Part shown: positions 16,765-24,630 of the stretch, in pieces
How positions within the stretch are numbered: position 1 is the stretch's first letter
Layout: each line of letters starts with the position of its first letter
NCBI GenBank assembly: GCA_040776985.1
Contig: JAXGZL010000001.1
Span: forward strand, 124,001 to 188,000
Origin: UBA6115 sp040776985
GTDB taxonomy: Bacteria; Bacillota; Clostridia; Christensenellales; Aristaeellaceae
Direction: 5' to 3'
Length of the DNA: 64,000 bases
Program-made: the position numbers and the translations under genes
Notes under the pieces: model-generated
Databases searched by the model: none
Told to the model about the DNA's origin: nothing
Seen by the model: the letters and a program-made list of their open reading frames with translations, nothing else

Positions 16765-17787
16765 TTACCTCCGCCGTCTGGCATCCCCCAGGATGCGCTG
16801 GTAGTCCCCCGGGCGCTCCAGGGCCTTGCCGCAGCCCTGGGCAATGCACTCCTGGGGATGCTCCGCCACATAGACCGGGATCTGCATCTCCCGCTGAATC
16901 ACGGTGGAAAGCCCCCTCAGGCTGGCGCCCCCGCCGGTCAGTACAATGCCCTCGTCAAACACATCGTTGGCCAGCTCCGCCGGGATCCGCTCAATCACGC
17001 TGTGGAAGCCCTCGATCAGAAGGCGCAGCGGCTCCTCCACCGCCTCCACGATCTCATCGCTGGTGATGTCCACCTGGCGGGGCAGGCCGCTGACCAGGTT
17101 GCGCCCCGCAACCGGCAGGGACAGGGCTGTCTGGTCCTCCGGGTCCACGGAGCCGATGGCGCTTTTCACGTCCTCCGCCGTGCGCCAGCCGATCAGCAGG
17201 TTGTGCTTCAGCCGGATATAGCGGATGATGCTCTCCGTCACCTGGTCGCCCGCGCTCTCCTGAATGCTGCGGGCCATGATCTCACCGGAGGAGATGACCG
17301 CGATGTCGGTAGTGGCGCCGCCGATGTCAGCCACCATGCGGCCAGCCACATCGTTGATGGAAATGCCCGCCCCGATGGCAGCCGCCAGGGGCCGCTCGAT
17401 CAGCTGGGTGCGCCTGGCCCCCGCTTCCAGCATCCCCAGGATCAGCTGGCGCTTTTCAATCTCATTGGCGGTGGCGGACACCGACAGCAGCGCCCGGGGC
17501 CGGTTGAACAGGCGCTTGCCCACCACCCGCATCACAAAATAGTTCAGCAGGATGCTGAGCATGTCAAAGTCTTGGATGGTGCCCTTCTGCAAAGGCCGCT
17601 CCACGGAAATGCCCGCCGGCTCCCGCCCCATCATCTGGTAGGCTTCCGCCCCAATGCTGATGATGTTGCGGCTGTCATGGTTGACAGCCAGGACAGCGGG
17701 TTCATTCAGCACAATGCCTTTGCCCCGCTCACAAATCAGAACGTTGGAGGAACCTAGGTCAATGCCAATGTCCTCAACCGCTGCCAT
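16765..17787 (-). CDS. mreB: Rod-shape-determining protein, MreB/Mbl family
   Basis: This 340-residue actin-like ATPase forms membrane-associated filaments that guide lateral cell-wall synthesis. Phosphate 1 is IGIDLGSSNVLI, the ALLSVSATANEIEKRQL region follows near residue 98, phosphate 2 is VADIGGATTDIAVIS near 150 (Ala where MreB usually has Gly), and the adenosine site is IVLTGGGASLRGL near 290. The N-terminus is short. AAGGGGGG precedes the ATG. It is not linked to mreC/mreD here, so it is probably a second copy (Mbl/MreBH-like) rather than the mreBCD member; that point is inferred. Confidence 0.9.
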   Translation of the reverse strand: MAAVEDIGIDLGSSNVLICERGKGIVLNEPAVLAVNHDSRNIISIGAEAYQMMGREPAGISVERPLQKGTIQDFDMLSILLNYFVMRVVGKRLFNRPRALLSVSATANEIEKRQLILGMLEAGARRTQLIERPLAAAIGAGISINDVAGRMVADIGGATTDIAVISSGEIMARSIQESAGDQVTESIIRYIRLKHNLLIGWRTAEDVKSAIGSVDPEDQTALSLPVAGRNLVSGLPRQVDITSDEIVEAVEEPLRLLIEGFHSVIERIPAELANDVFDEGIVLTGGGASLRGLSTVIQREMQIPVYVAEHPQECIAQGCGKALERPGDYQRILGDARRRR

Positions 17788-17860
17788 GGGATCCCCCCTT
17801 GTCGCCTAAACTGCCAACCAAACGCAAGGATTTGTCATACCTTTGCATTTGATTTTACGC

Positions 17861-17889
17861 AGTATAACACACAATGGTAACAATTACCA
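17861..17889 (-). promoter_or_regulatory. Putative mreB promoter overlapped by a 15-bp palindromic operator
   Basis: A -10 TATACT (17866-17861, minus strand) stands 17 nt from TGGTAA. That hexamer is one arm of a perfect inverted repeat TGGTAA-TTG-TTACCA (17875-17889). The -35 is poor, which fits a regulated promoter covered by a dimeric DNA-binding protein. About 140 nt of AT-rich DNA upstream (17890-18025) show no gene. Confidence 0.45.
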
Positions 17890-18025
17890 CTATCTTTGTA
17901 AAAATCGCGGGAAAAAATGCCTTCATCCCCACTTTTGCTTGAAATAGGCCCCTTATAGCGGGAAAATGCCTTTTCATGACTGTAATTTCCCGCCCAAAAT
18001 TCAGGCAAAGCCCCACTCACTGCCC

Positions 18026-19291
18026 TCACTCCGCCCGGGCGCCTGTCCAGAGGCTGCGCCGGCCCAGCACATCCACAATCAGGATGGCCACCGTGCCCCG
18101 CAGCAGGGGCACCTCCAGCTCCCGGGGCAGGTCCGGCGTCTGCTTCTGCCGGAGGGCCGAGGCATAGGCGGTGAACACCCCCTTGTTCAGCAGGCCCGCA
18201 TACCACTGGTCCACTGCGTCCAGGCCAAAAATGTCAAGGCCAGCGGGGCTCCGGTGATAGGGCGTCAGGGGGTTGGCCGGCAGGGTATAGGCGTTGAGGG
18301 ACACGGTGTAAAAGCCGATGCCGGGCATGGCGCTGGCGTCCACCAGGGCCTCGCTGTCGGCCAGGGGCACCTGCAGGATCAGGTGATAGGGGTCCAACCG
18401 CTTCCGGCAGACCGCCAGCGCCGCCAGGCTATTGTCCACCCCCAGAAAGCGCCGCCCGCCCGCGGCCGCGGAGGCCAGGGCGGTGCCGGAGCCACAGGTC
18501 AGGTCCACCACCAGGTCATCCGGACTGGTGGTGGACAAAATCATCCGGTCAAGCAGGGCCTGGGGCTTTTGACCCGGGTAGCCGGTGCGTTGGGGGTCCT
18601 TTTGCTGCATGGAGCTGACATCCTCCCACACATCATCCGGGTACACCGGCTCATCATCGTAATAGATATAGGTTTTGCCGCCGGTGGTGATGCTGCGGTA
18701 GCTGCGCCCCTTCTCATCCACCAGGCGCTTCATGTGGTTGCTGCGCTCCGCCTTTTTCTGGGAGGGCACCTGGGTGATGTCAAAGAAGTGGCTGGGGGAC
18801 TTGGCGTAAAACAGGATGGTGTCGTGCTTTCGGCTGAAATAGCGCTTGCTGCGGCCGCCGGTCTGGTAGCGCCAGATGATCTCGTTCCTGAAGTTCTCCG
18901 CCCCAAACACCTGGTCCATCAGCAGCCTGGCATAGGCGGAACCGCCCTGATCGGTGTGCAGGAAAATGGACCCGCTTTCATTCAGCAGGGCCTTTGCCTT
19001 GTTCAACAGCTGCAGCAAAAAGGCCTCATAGCCCTTCCGGTCGGCGGGGGAAAAATCAGAATAGGCCGGCAAATCCACATAGCGCCTGCCCGTCTGCCAG
19101 CCCGCTTCCCCCAGGCGCATCCGGGTGTCAAAGTCCCGCCCGCTCATCCCGGGCGGATCCAGGTAGACGCACTGGGCCTGGCCCTGAAAATCGCTCAGCT
19201 CCATCCGGGTGGCATCCCCCAGCAGCAGGCAGCCGCCCGCGCCGGTCCGGTCATTGATCTCCCGGTAACACTCCGCCCGCTGCCAGATCAT
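18026..19291 (-). CDS. DNA methyltransferase-like protein (beta-class N4/N6) with altered catalytic motif
   Basis: The 421-residue protein has the circularly permuted (beta) order of N4/N6 DNA methylases: the catalytic motif IV region first (CVYLDPPGMSGRDFDTRM near residue 40) and the SAM-binding motif I last (VVDLTCGSGTALASA near 280, then RFLGVDNS). In active enzymes motif IV is (D/N/S)PP(Y/F/W); here the aromatic is Gly. Between them lie EIIWRYQTGGRSKRYFSRKH and HDTILFYAKSP, family hallmarks. A roughly 100-residue C-terminal extension is unassigned. It starts at ATG 19291, overlapping the preceding gene by 4 nt. No restriction enzyme is nearby. It may be a DNA/RNA methylase of unusual chemistry or a binding-only derivative. 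Confidence 0.75.
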   Translation of the reverse strand: MIWQRAECYREINDRTGAGGCLLLGDATRMELSDFQGQAQCVYLDPPGMSGRDFDTRMRLGEAGWQTGRRYVDLPAYSDFSPADRKGYEAFLLQLLNKAKALLNESGSIFLHTDQGGSAYARLLMDQVFGAENFRNEIIWRYQTGGRSKRYFSRKHDTILFYAKSPSHFFDITQVPSQKKAERSNHMKRLVDEKGRSYRSITTGGKTYIYYDDEPVYPDDVWEDVSSMQQKDPQRTGYPGQKPQALLDRMILSTTSPDDLVVDLTCGSGTALASAAAGGRRFLGVDNSLAALAVCRKRLDPYHLILQVPLADSEALVDASAMPGIGFYTVSLNAYTLPANPLTPYHRSPAGLDIFGLDAVDQWYAGLLNKGVFTAYASALRQKQTPDLPRELEVPLLRGTVAILIVDVLGRRSLWTGARAE

Positions 19292-19821
19292 GATGCCTCC
19301 CCCTCCTCCCACAATGGCCTGGTCAGGCCTTTCAGAAACGCCGTTTGCCGGATCAGGAACGCGCGGACCTCGGGCACCTGGGAAAGCACCCTTGCCGCCT
19401 CCTGCGCCACCTGGACAAAGCCCGCTGACAGCCCCATCATCCCCGAGGGCATCAGGGGGCAGAGAGGCCAGGCCCTGGGGTCTGGCTGCAGCTGCGGTTC
19501 CCCGCCCTCCTCCAGCAGGATCGCCAGGGGAAACAGCCGACAGGCCAGGGGCCTGTCCTGTCTCTGGCATCTGCCCTCACAGGTCAGCAGCTGCCCGCCA
19601 GGCACCACGCTGTCCTCCCTTTCTATCTGAAACCCTTCCGGCATGGGATGATAAAAGGCCGCCTCCCCCGGAAACAGCAGCATCCCGCCCAAGCCGTCCT
19701 CGTCCGGCTGGCAGCAGGCAGCGCCGCACAGCCCGCCGCAGTCCCTGTTCAGCGGGGTTTCACCCTCCAATAATGCCCTGGCTTTTCGCAGGGCCTGGCT
19801 TAATAAATCCGGTGCATTCAT
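19288..19821 (-). CDS. Cys-rich hypothetical protein (YkgJ-like)
   Basis: I do not recognise a specific function. The 177-residue protein has Cys residues grouped as DCGGLCGAACCQPDEDG (residues 27-43), LTCEGRCQRQDRPLACRLFP (79-98) and WPLCPLMP near 120. This arrangement resembles YkgJ/CxxCxxCC-type metal-binding proteins and suggests Zn or Fe-S binding. It is followed directly by the methyltransferase-like gene (4-nt overlap), so the two likely act together. The ATG at 19821 has no Shine-Dalgarno sequence; it lies 7 nt after a consensus -10, so the message should be leaderless. Confidence 0.65.
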   Translation of the reverse strand: MNAPDLLSQALRKARALLEGETPLNRDCGGLCGAACCQPDEDGLGGMLLFPGEAAFYHPMPEGFQIEREDSVVPGGQLLTCEGRCQRQDRPLACRLFPLAILLEEGGEPQLQPDPRAWPLCPLMPSGMMGLSAGFVQVAQEAARVLSQVPEVRAFLIRQTAFLKGLTRPLWEEGEAS

Positions 19822-19828
19822 TAAGCAA

Positions 19829-19879
19829 ATTGTAGCATGCCGGGCCATTCTTGACAAGCAAGCCGCCCCCTCCTACAAT
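19829..19879. promoter_or_regulatory. Divergent promoters sharing one -35 region, both apparently leaderless
   Basis: Plus strand: TTGACA 19851-19856, 17 nt, TACAAT 19874-19879, then 9 nt to the cca ATG. Minus strand: TTGTCA 19857-19852, 17 nt, TACAAT 19834-19829, then 7 nt to the ATG at 19821. The two -35 hexamers overlap by 5 bp, so only one polymerase can bind at a time. Both starts lie within 0-3 nt of the expected +1 and neither has a ribosome-binding site. Confidence 0.75.
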
Positions 19880-19888
19880 GCAGGCAAT

Positions 19889-21235
19889 ATGAAGGATTTA
19901 GCCGGGCTTTCGCCCCTCCCGCCCCCCGTCCTCTTTGCCTTGCGACGCCTGAACGATGCGGGCTTTGAGGCTTATTTGGTGGGCGGCTGCGTCCGGGATG
20001 CCTGCCTGGGTCAGCGTCCCACGGACTTTGACATCACCACCCAGGCAACGCCTGAGGAAATGAAGGCCGCCCTGGCCGGGGAAAAGCTGCTGGATATTGG
20101 GCTCAAGCACGGCACCCTCACCCTGGTCCGGGAGGGCATGCCCATTGAGATCACCACCTACCGCCAGGACAGCGCCTACAGCGACGGCAGGCACCCGGAC
20201 GCGGTCACCTTCACCCGCTCCCTGAAAGAGGATGTGCTGCGGCGGGACTTCACCATCAACGCCTTGGCCTGGCACCCGGACACAGGCCTGGTGGACCATG
20301 TAGGCGGCATCAAAGACCTGGAGCAGGGCCTGATCCGCGCGGTGGGGGAGCCCCGCACCCGCATGGCGGAGGACGCGCTGCGCATCCTGCGGGCGCTGCG
20401 CTTTGCAGCGCGGCTGGGATTCCATATTGAAGAAAACACCCTTGACGCCATGATGGCGGAGGGGCCAAATCTGAACCACATTTCAGCCGAGCGGGTGGCG
20501 GAGGAACTGAACCGCACCCTCACCGCCCCGCACGTGGCGCAGGCCCTCCGGGCCCATCCCCAGGTGCTGTTCCTGGCGCTGCCGGAACTGGCCCCCATGC
20601 TGGGCACCCCTCAGCGCTCCCGCTACCATGCCCATGACCTGTGGGAGCACACGCTGCGCACCGTAAGCGCCGTGGAAAACACCCTGACTCTGCGCTGGGC
20701 GGCCCTGCTGCATGACAGCGGAAAGCCCGGAAGGATCAGCCATGACCCGGACGGCACCACCCACTTTAAGGGCCATCCCGTCCTTTCCGCCGCCATCGCG
20801 GATAAGGTCATGCGCCGGCTGAAGCAGCCCACCAGCCTGAGGGAAACGGTGGTCAGCCTGGTGCGCCACCATGACAACCGGGTGAACCCCACCAACCTGA
20901 AGCGCAGCCTGAACCGAATGGGGCCGGAAACAGGCCTGTTGCTGATCAAGCTGCAGTATGCGGACGCGCTGGCCCACGCCCCCCACATCGCCAGGAACGC
21001 AGAAAAATTCCTCCGCCTGTATGCGCAGGCGGAGGAGCTGATCGCCTCAGGCAGCTGCCTGTTTCTCAAGGATCTGGCAGTGGACGGGGAGGATCTGAAA
21101 TCCCTGGGCTACGGGGAAGGCCCTGCCCTTGGCAAAACCCTCACTTTGCTGCTGGATCAGGTGCTCTCAGGCGAGCTGGAGAACGACCGGGAAGCGCTGC
21201 TGGAGAGGGCCAGGGCCTTGCTGGCACAGCCTTAA
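19889..21235 (+). CDS. cca: tRNA CCA-adding enzyme with HD domain
   Basis: This 448-residue class II nucleotidyltransferase builds or repairs the 3'-CCA of tRNA. The head has YLVGGCVRDACLGQRPTDFD (GG-x9-DxD metal site) near residue 32. The RRDFTINALAWHP loop is near 115 and the EDALRILRALRFAARLGF neck follows. A C-terminal HD domain is present (HAHDLWEHTLR near 250, LLHDSGKP near 272), adding putative phosphohydrolase activity. The ATG at 19889 is the only sensible start and lies 9 nt after the -10; no ribosome site is visible, so translation is probably leaderless. The stop overlaps the opposing anti-sigma gene stop. Confidence 0.94.
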   Translation: MKDLAGLSPLPPPVLFALRRLNDAGFEAYLVGGCVRDACLGQRPTDFDITTQATPEEMKAALAGEKLLDIGLKHGTLTLVREGMPIEITTYRQDSAYSDGRHPDAVTFTRSLKEDVLRRDFTINALAWHPDTGLVDHVGGIKDLEQGLIRAVGEPRTRMAEDALRILRALRFAARLGFHIEENTLDAMMAEGPNLNHISAERVAEELNRTLTAPHVAQALRAHPQVLFLALPELAPMLGTPQRSRYHAHDLWEHTLRTVSAVENTLTLRWAALLHDSGKPGRISHDPDGTTHFKGHPVLSAAIADKVMRRLKQPTSLRETVVSLVRHHDNRVNPTNLKRSLNRMGPETGLLLIKLQYADALAHAPHIARNAEKFLRLYAQAEELIASGSCLFLKDLAVDGEDLKSLGYGEGPALGKTLTLLLDQVLSGELENDREALLERARALLAQP

Positions 21236-22629
21236 TACCAGCGCAGGTCACCCGGTTTCATCTCTGAGAAGGGAATGGCCTCTGTCAAAACCACCTCGCC
21301 GCTGCGGGCATCAATCTGGGCCCGGTGGGCCTTTCGGGGTTTGATGTCCTCTTCCCAGTTGGGGCCAAAGAAGAATTTCCACAGGGGCTTATCCGGCTGG
21401 GTCACATCAAAATAGACAGCAACACTGGCGGCCCCTTCCAGGCTCCTCCGGCTGACACCGCATGACTCTATCAGGGCCTGCATTGCTTTTTCCAGCGCCA
21501 CATCCTGGGGAATATCCCCCTCGCCCGGCAAGCCATAGGCATAGGCCGTGTAGGTGCGCAGATCACTGCCGGCGATCACCACGCCTTCCTCCGTAAAATA
21601 TTCTTTCAGTTCGCCGTTTTTCTCCGCTTCCGCCAACAGGGGGCGAATTTCCTGGGAGAAGGCCGCCCTGGCCTCAAGAGACCAATTTCTGAAAAGGGCA
21701 TGGTTCTCCGCCTCCACATATTTCATATAAGCCTGTATGATGGGCGGCTTGGGCGCTTTCTTTTGCGCCTCCAGTTCCCTGCGGCTGGCCGCCATCTCCT
21801 GAAGGGAGGGCGTGCCCACATCCGGGTCGGCGATGAGTTGTCCCTTTTCATCCACAACGGCCATGTACACCCGCTCCACCCAGTCCGTGGTGCCCTCCTT
21901 GTAGAACTTGAACTGAATATCCCAGCGCCTGTAATCGGGCCTTGCTTTGGTGATGTAGAGATTAGCCACGGGCCTGGCTCTGTCCAGGCCATCCGGCGGC
22001 ATCTCAAAGGCCTTGATGATGCCTTCCCTGGCAATCCGGATGGCCTCTTCCTCCCTGATCTCATGCCCCAGGGGCAGCACCAGAGTATCCGGATTATCCA
22101 CCTGGTCCCGGACGCTGTTAATCACCCCGTTCCACCACACCCGCTGGGCAGAGGTCCAGCTGTCCTCAGTCCCCAGCAGCTTATAAGTGATAAGGTCCGC
22201 GCTGATTTCATTCACGTCCGTTTGCCCGGTCAGCTTCAGCATCAATTGGTCCGCGATCTGGTGCTTTTCGTTTTCAGGAGTGGCCGGGTCAAGGAGCCTG
22301 TCCACCTGGCCGGTTTCGTCAAGATAACCCATCTCCATCAGATTTTTGACCAGGGCCTCCTTATCCCCGATCTGCCACTGGCTGTAAGTGCCTTTTTCCT
22401 TTTCTGCCTGCTTCATTCCCGGCACATAATGCTCCCACAGGAGGGTGGCCGCGGCAGCGGTGAGGGCCAGTAGCAATATAATCATAGCCGCAATCAGAGC
22501 CATCGGCATCTTCCGTTTCACTTGTTTGCCTCCTTTGGCTTTGTGGAGCAGCCGCAGGGCTTCGTTTGGGCTCAACTCAAGGTCAGAGAGCCCGGTGTTT
22601 ATCACGCGCTTGATGGGGTTATCAGACAT
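21232..22629 (-). CDS. Membrane-anchored anti-sigma-like protein
   Basis: No named family is certain. The 465-residue protein has a ~40-residue N-terminal cytosolic part (LELSPNEALRLLHKAKGGK) suited to binding a sigma factor, one transmembrane helix at about residues 43-65 (MALIAAMIILLLALTAAAATLL) and a large external domain with repeated mixed alpha/beta stretches such as EEEAIRIAREGIIKAF and ALEKAMQALIESCG, reminiscent of PepSY/YpeB-like folds. The start overlaps the ECF sigma gene by 8 nt, the classic sigma/anti-sigma arrangement. It probably holds the sigma factor until an envelope signal arrives. The 3' end meets cca tail to tail with a 4-bp overlap. Confidence 0.7.
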   Translation of the reverse strand: MSDNPIKRVINTGLSDLELSPNEALRLLHKAKGGKQVKRKMPMALIAAMIILLLALTAAAATLLWEHYVPGMKQAEKEKGTYSQWQIGDKEALVKNLMEMGYLDETGQVDRLLDPATPENEKHQIADQLMLKLTGQTDVNEISADLITYKLLGTEDSWTSAQRVWWNGVINSVRDQVDNPDTLVLPLGHEIREEEAIRIAREGIIKAFEMPPDGLDRARPVANLYITKARPDYRRWDIQFKFYKEGTTDWVERVYMAVVDEKGQLIADPDVGTPSLQEMAASRRELEAQKKAPKPPIIQAYMKYVEAENHALFRNWSLEARAAFSQEIRPLLAEAEKNGELKEYFTEEGVVIAGSDLRTYTAYAYGLPGEGDIPQDVALEKAMQALIESCGVSRRSLEGAASVAVYFDVTQPDKPLWKFFFGPNWEEDIKPRKAHRAQIDARSGEVVLTEAIPFSEMKPGDLRWY

Positions 22630-23128
22630 CGCTCTCTCCTCCTGTCAGGGTGATCTTCAACGCCTTTTCCGCCTTCTTCAGCCGGTGATGCACCGTGGAA
22701 GGGGCAAGGCCCAGGGCCTCTGCGGCCTCCTTCATGGTCATGTCATGGTAGTAGTACAAGAGAATCACCTGCTTAAGCTTTTCCGGCAGCCTCATCACAT
22801 CCATCAGCAGGTCTTCCTCCTTAGGCTCCAGGGCCAGGAAGCTCTCCGGCAGGTCCTCCGGCGTCCTATTAGGATCCACATGCCGGAACCATCTGGAGCG
22901 GTGATAGTCATGGCAGGTGTTGACAGCAATGCGCATCAGCCAGGTTTTCTCGCTTGCTCCCCTGGCGCTGTCGTAACTGTCCCTGGCTTTCCAGGCCTTC
23001 AGGAAGGTGTCCTGCATGGCATCCTCCGCCTCCTGGCGGTTTTTCAGATAGACATAGCAGGTGCGCAAAATGACCTGGCCGTGTTCCTCCACCCAGCCAA
23101 TAAAGCGCTGCTCCCGTGCCTTGTCCAT
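22622..23128 (-). CDS. ECF-type RNA polymerase sigma factor
   Basis: The 168-residue protein has sigma-70 region 2 (TCYVYLKNRQEAEDAMQDTF near residue 25, then KTWLMRIAVNTCHDYHRS) and region 4 (RLPEKLKQVILLYYYHDMTM, then EAAEALGLAPSTVHHRLKKA as the helix-turn-helix). There is no region 1 or 3, so it is an ECF factor of the SigV/SigW kind. I used ATG 23128, preceded by AAGGGGGTG; an ATG at 23149 lacks a ribosome site. It is co-transcribed with the overlapping membrane protein gene. Target promoters are unknown; autoregulation is likely. Confidence 0.9.
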   Translation of the reverse strand: MDKAREQRFIGWVEEHGQVILRTCYVYLKNRQEAEDAMQDTFLKAWKARDSYDSARGASEKTWLMRIAVNTCHDYHRSRWFRHVDPNRTPEDLPESFLALEPKEEDLLMDVMRLPEKLKQVILLYYYHDMTMKEAAEALGLAPSTVHHRLKKAEKALKITLTGGESDV

Positions 23129-23184
23129 GCGGTCACCCCCTTCACCCATATATACGGAAGAGGCCCTTCATTTATTCGATGAAC

Positions 23185-23212
23185 CAAAAAACTGCCGCCG
23201 TCGGGCGACAGT
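23185..23212 (-). terminator. Rho-independent terminator of the mobA-tat operon
   Basis: On the minus strand a 9-bp stem ACTGTCGCC/GGCGGCAGT (one G.U pair, CGAC loop, 23212-23191) is followed by six T residues, 24 nt after the tatC stop. Confidence 0.85.
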
Positions 23213-23236
23213 CAGGCCTTTTGCAGTCATTTTCTG

Positions 23237-24001
23237 TTATGACCGCTCCTTCTTTTTCACCATCCGGGCCACCATGATGCTGATTTCATACAACAGCAGC
23301 ATGGGGATGCCCAGCAGCACCTGGGACACCACATCGGGCGGGGTCAGGATGGCGGCGCCCACCGCGATGCCCAGCATCACAAACTTCCGGGCCCTGGAAA
23401 GGCCCTTGGCGGTGGTCAGCCCCATGGAGGTGGTGATGTATATGGCCACCGGCACCTGGAAGGAGATGCCAAAGGGCAGCGCAAAGCCAAAGAGGTAGCC
23501 GATGTACTTGTCAATGGACAGCATGGGCGTGGCCAGGCCTTCCCCTGAAACCAGGAAAAAGTCCAGCGCCATGCTGTACACCACCCCATAGCAAAACAGG
23601 ATGCCCAGCAGAAACAAAATCAGCGCCACCACAAATAGGAGGCTGAATCGCCTGCGCTCTTTGGGGTAGAGGGCGGGGCTGATAAAGCCCCAGATCTGGA
23701 GCAGCACCACCGGGCTGGCCAGCACAATGGCCGCCACCAGGGAGACCTTGAGCTTGGTCAGCAGGGCTTCTGACACAGCGGTATAGATAATGGTGATGCC
23801 CCGGTCCACAATGGGCCGGGTCAGCAAATCCACCAGGATGTCCCCGGCAAAGTAAAAGCACAGGATGAAGGCAACAAGGATGGCAGCAGCGCTTATGATC
23901 AGCACCTTCCGCAGCGCCATGATGTGCTGCATGATGGGCTGGACATCCTTCACCTCCCTGGGCTTTTTGGCCTTCTGGGGGGCGATGGTTTTATCAGCCA
24001 T
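23237..24001 (-). CDS. tatC: Twin-arginine translocase subunit TatC
   Basis: This 254-residue membrane protein is the receptor for folded Tat substrates. Six hydrophobic helices are visible, with the conserved PIMQHIMALRKVLI N-terminal cytosolic start (family form HLxELRxR), LVDLLTRPI near residue 65 and IWGFISPALYPKERRRF near 115 (family W-x-F-x-xPGLY-x-xE, with Glu retained in KERR). The first 20 residues are basic and cytosolic. It follows tatA by 9 nt and ends the mobA-tatB-tatA-tatC operon. The likely client is the Tat-signal molybdoenzyme at 28435. Confidence 0.93.
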   Translation of the reverse strand: MADKTIAPQKAKKPREVKDVQPIMQHIMALRKVLIISAAAILVAFILCFYFAGDILVDLLTRPIVDRGITIIYTAVSEALLTKLKVSLVAAIVLASPVVLLQIWGFISPALYPKERRRFSLLFVVALILFLLGILFCYGVVYSMALDFFLVSGEGLATPMLSIDKYIGYLFGFALPFGISFQVPVAIYITTSMGLTTAKGLSRARKFVMLGIAVGAAILTPPDVVSQVLLGIPMLLLYEISIMVARMVKKKERS

Positions 24002-24010
24002 AAACTGCTG

Positions 24011-24187
24011 TTATGCCTTGTCCGCGTTGTCTTCTTTTTTCTCCACAGCGTCTTCAGGCTTCACTTCTTTTTTGAAGTCCCGGATGCTTTGCCCCAGGGC
24101 CTTGCCCACGCCTGCCAGCTTGTTGCCGCCAAACAGCACCAGCGCCAGCACCAGGATCAGAACAATTTCCCATACGCCAAGTTTCAT
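24011..24187 (-). CDS. tatA: Twin-arginine translocase subunit TatA/E
   Basis: A 58-residue protein starting MKLGVWEIVLILVLALVLFG, one membrane helix, followed by the FGGNKLAGVGKALGQSIRDF amphipathic helix (family FGxxKLPxxGxxLG, with Ala where Pro is usual), then a short acidic/basic tail. It forms the translocation pore with TatC. GGAGGAGG precedes the ATG, which overlaps the tatB-like stop as ATGA. Confidence 0.9.
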   Translation of the reverse strand: MKLGVWEIVLILVLALVLFGGNKLAGVGKALGQSIRDFKKEVKPEDAVEKKEDNADKA

Positions 24188-24627
24188 GATACCTCCTCCA
24201 TTTTGCTTGTTTCGGGCTGCGCCTCTTCCTGTGGCTTTGGCGCGGCCTCTGGTTCACTTTCCTTCAGGATGGACTCTGCCGCGTTTTTCAGGCTGTTTGC
24301 CTCGCCCTTCAGGGCGCTTTTCGCCTCTTCAAAGTCCTTGCGCAGGTCCAGCTCACTGACGCTTTCCTCGATGCTCTTTTTCGCGTCCTTGATCTCTTTT
24401 GTGATGTCATACTTGGAGAAGGCGCCAGACACATCCTCCTTGGTTTCGGTGACCTCCTTCACGATCTCATCCCAACCGCTTTCCGCCTTCAGGTCTTTCA
24501 CCAGCTTTTTCGTGGAGGTCAGCGCCTTTTTGATGCCCTGGATCACCTTGGGCAAATCCTTGGGCCCCACCACAACAAAGGCCACCAGGAAGATGATAAA
24601 AAGCTCGCCCGCGCCGATGTTGAACAT
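24184..24627 (-). CDS. tatB: TatA/TatB-family translocase subunit (TatB-like)
   Basis: The 147-residue protein has an N-terminal membrane helix (MFNIGAGELFIIFLVAFVVV), then GPKDLPKVIQGIKKAL, the TatB-type hinge and amphipathic helix (GPxxLP instead of FGxxxLP), and a long charged, coiled-coil-prone tail ending in a Glu/Pro-rich stretch. TatB docks substrates on TatC. Having both TatA and TatB forms is less usual in Bacillota, where a single TatA often suffices. It starts 3 nt after mobA ends and overlaps tatA by 4 nt. Confidence 0.85.
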   Translation of the reverse strand: MFNIGAGELFIIFLVAFVVVGPKDLPKVIQGIKKALTSTKKLVKDLKAESGWDEIVKEVTETKEDVSGAFSKYDITKEIKDAKKSIEESVSELDLRKDFEEAKSALKGEANSLKNAAESILKESEPEAAPKPQEEAQPETSKMEEVS

Positions 24628-24630
24628 TCC

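Noticed and set aside
17835..18206. 123-codon minus-strand frame upstream of the MreB-like gene
   Set aside because: It runs from the end of the methyltransferase gene through the promoter region, has no ribosome site and no recognisable sequence.
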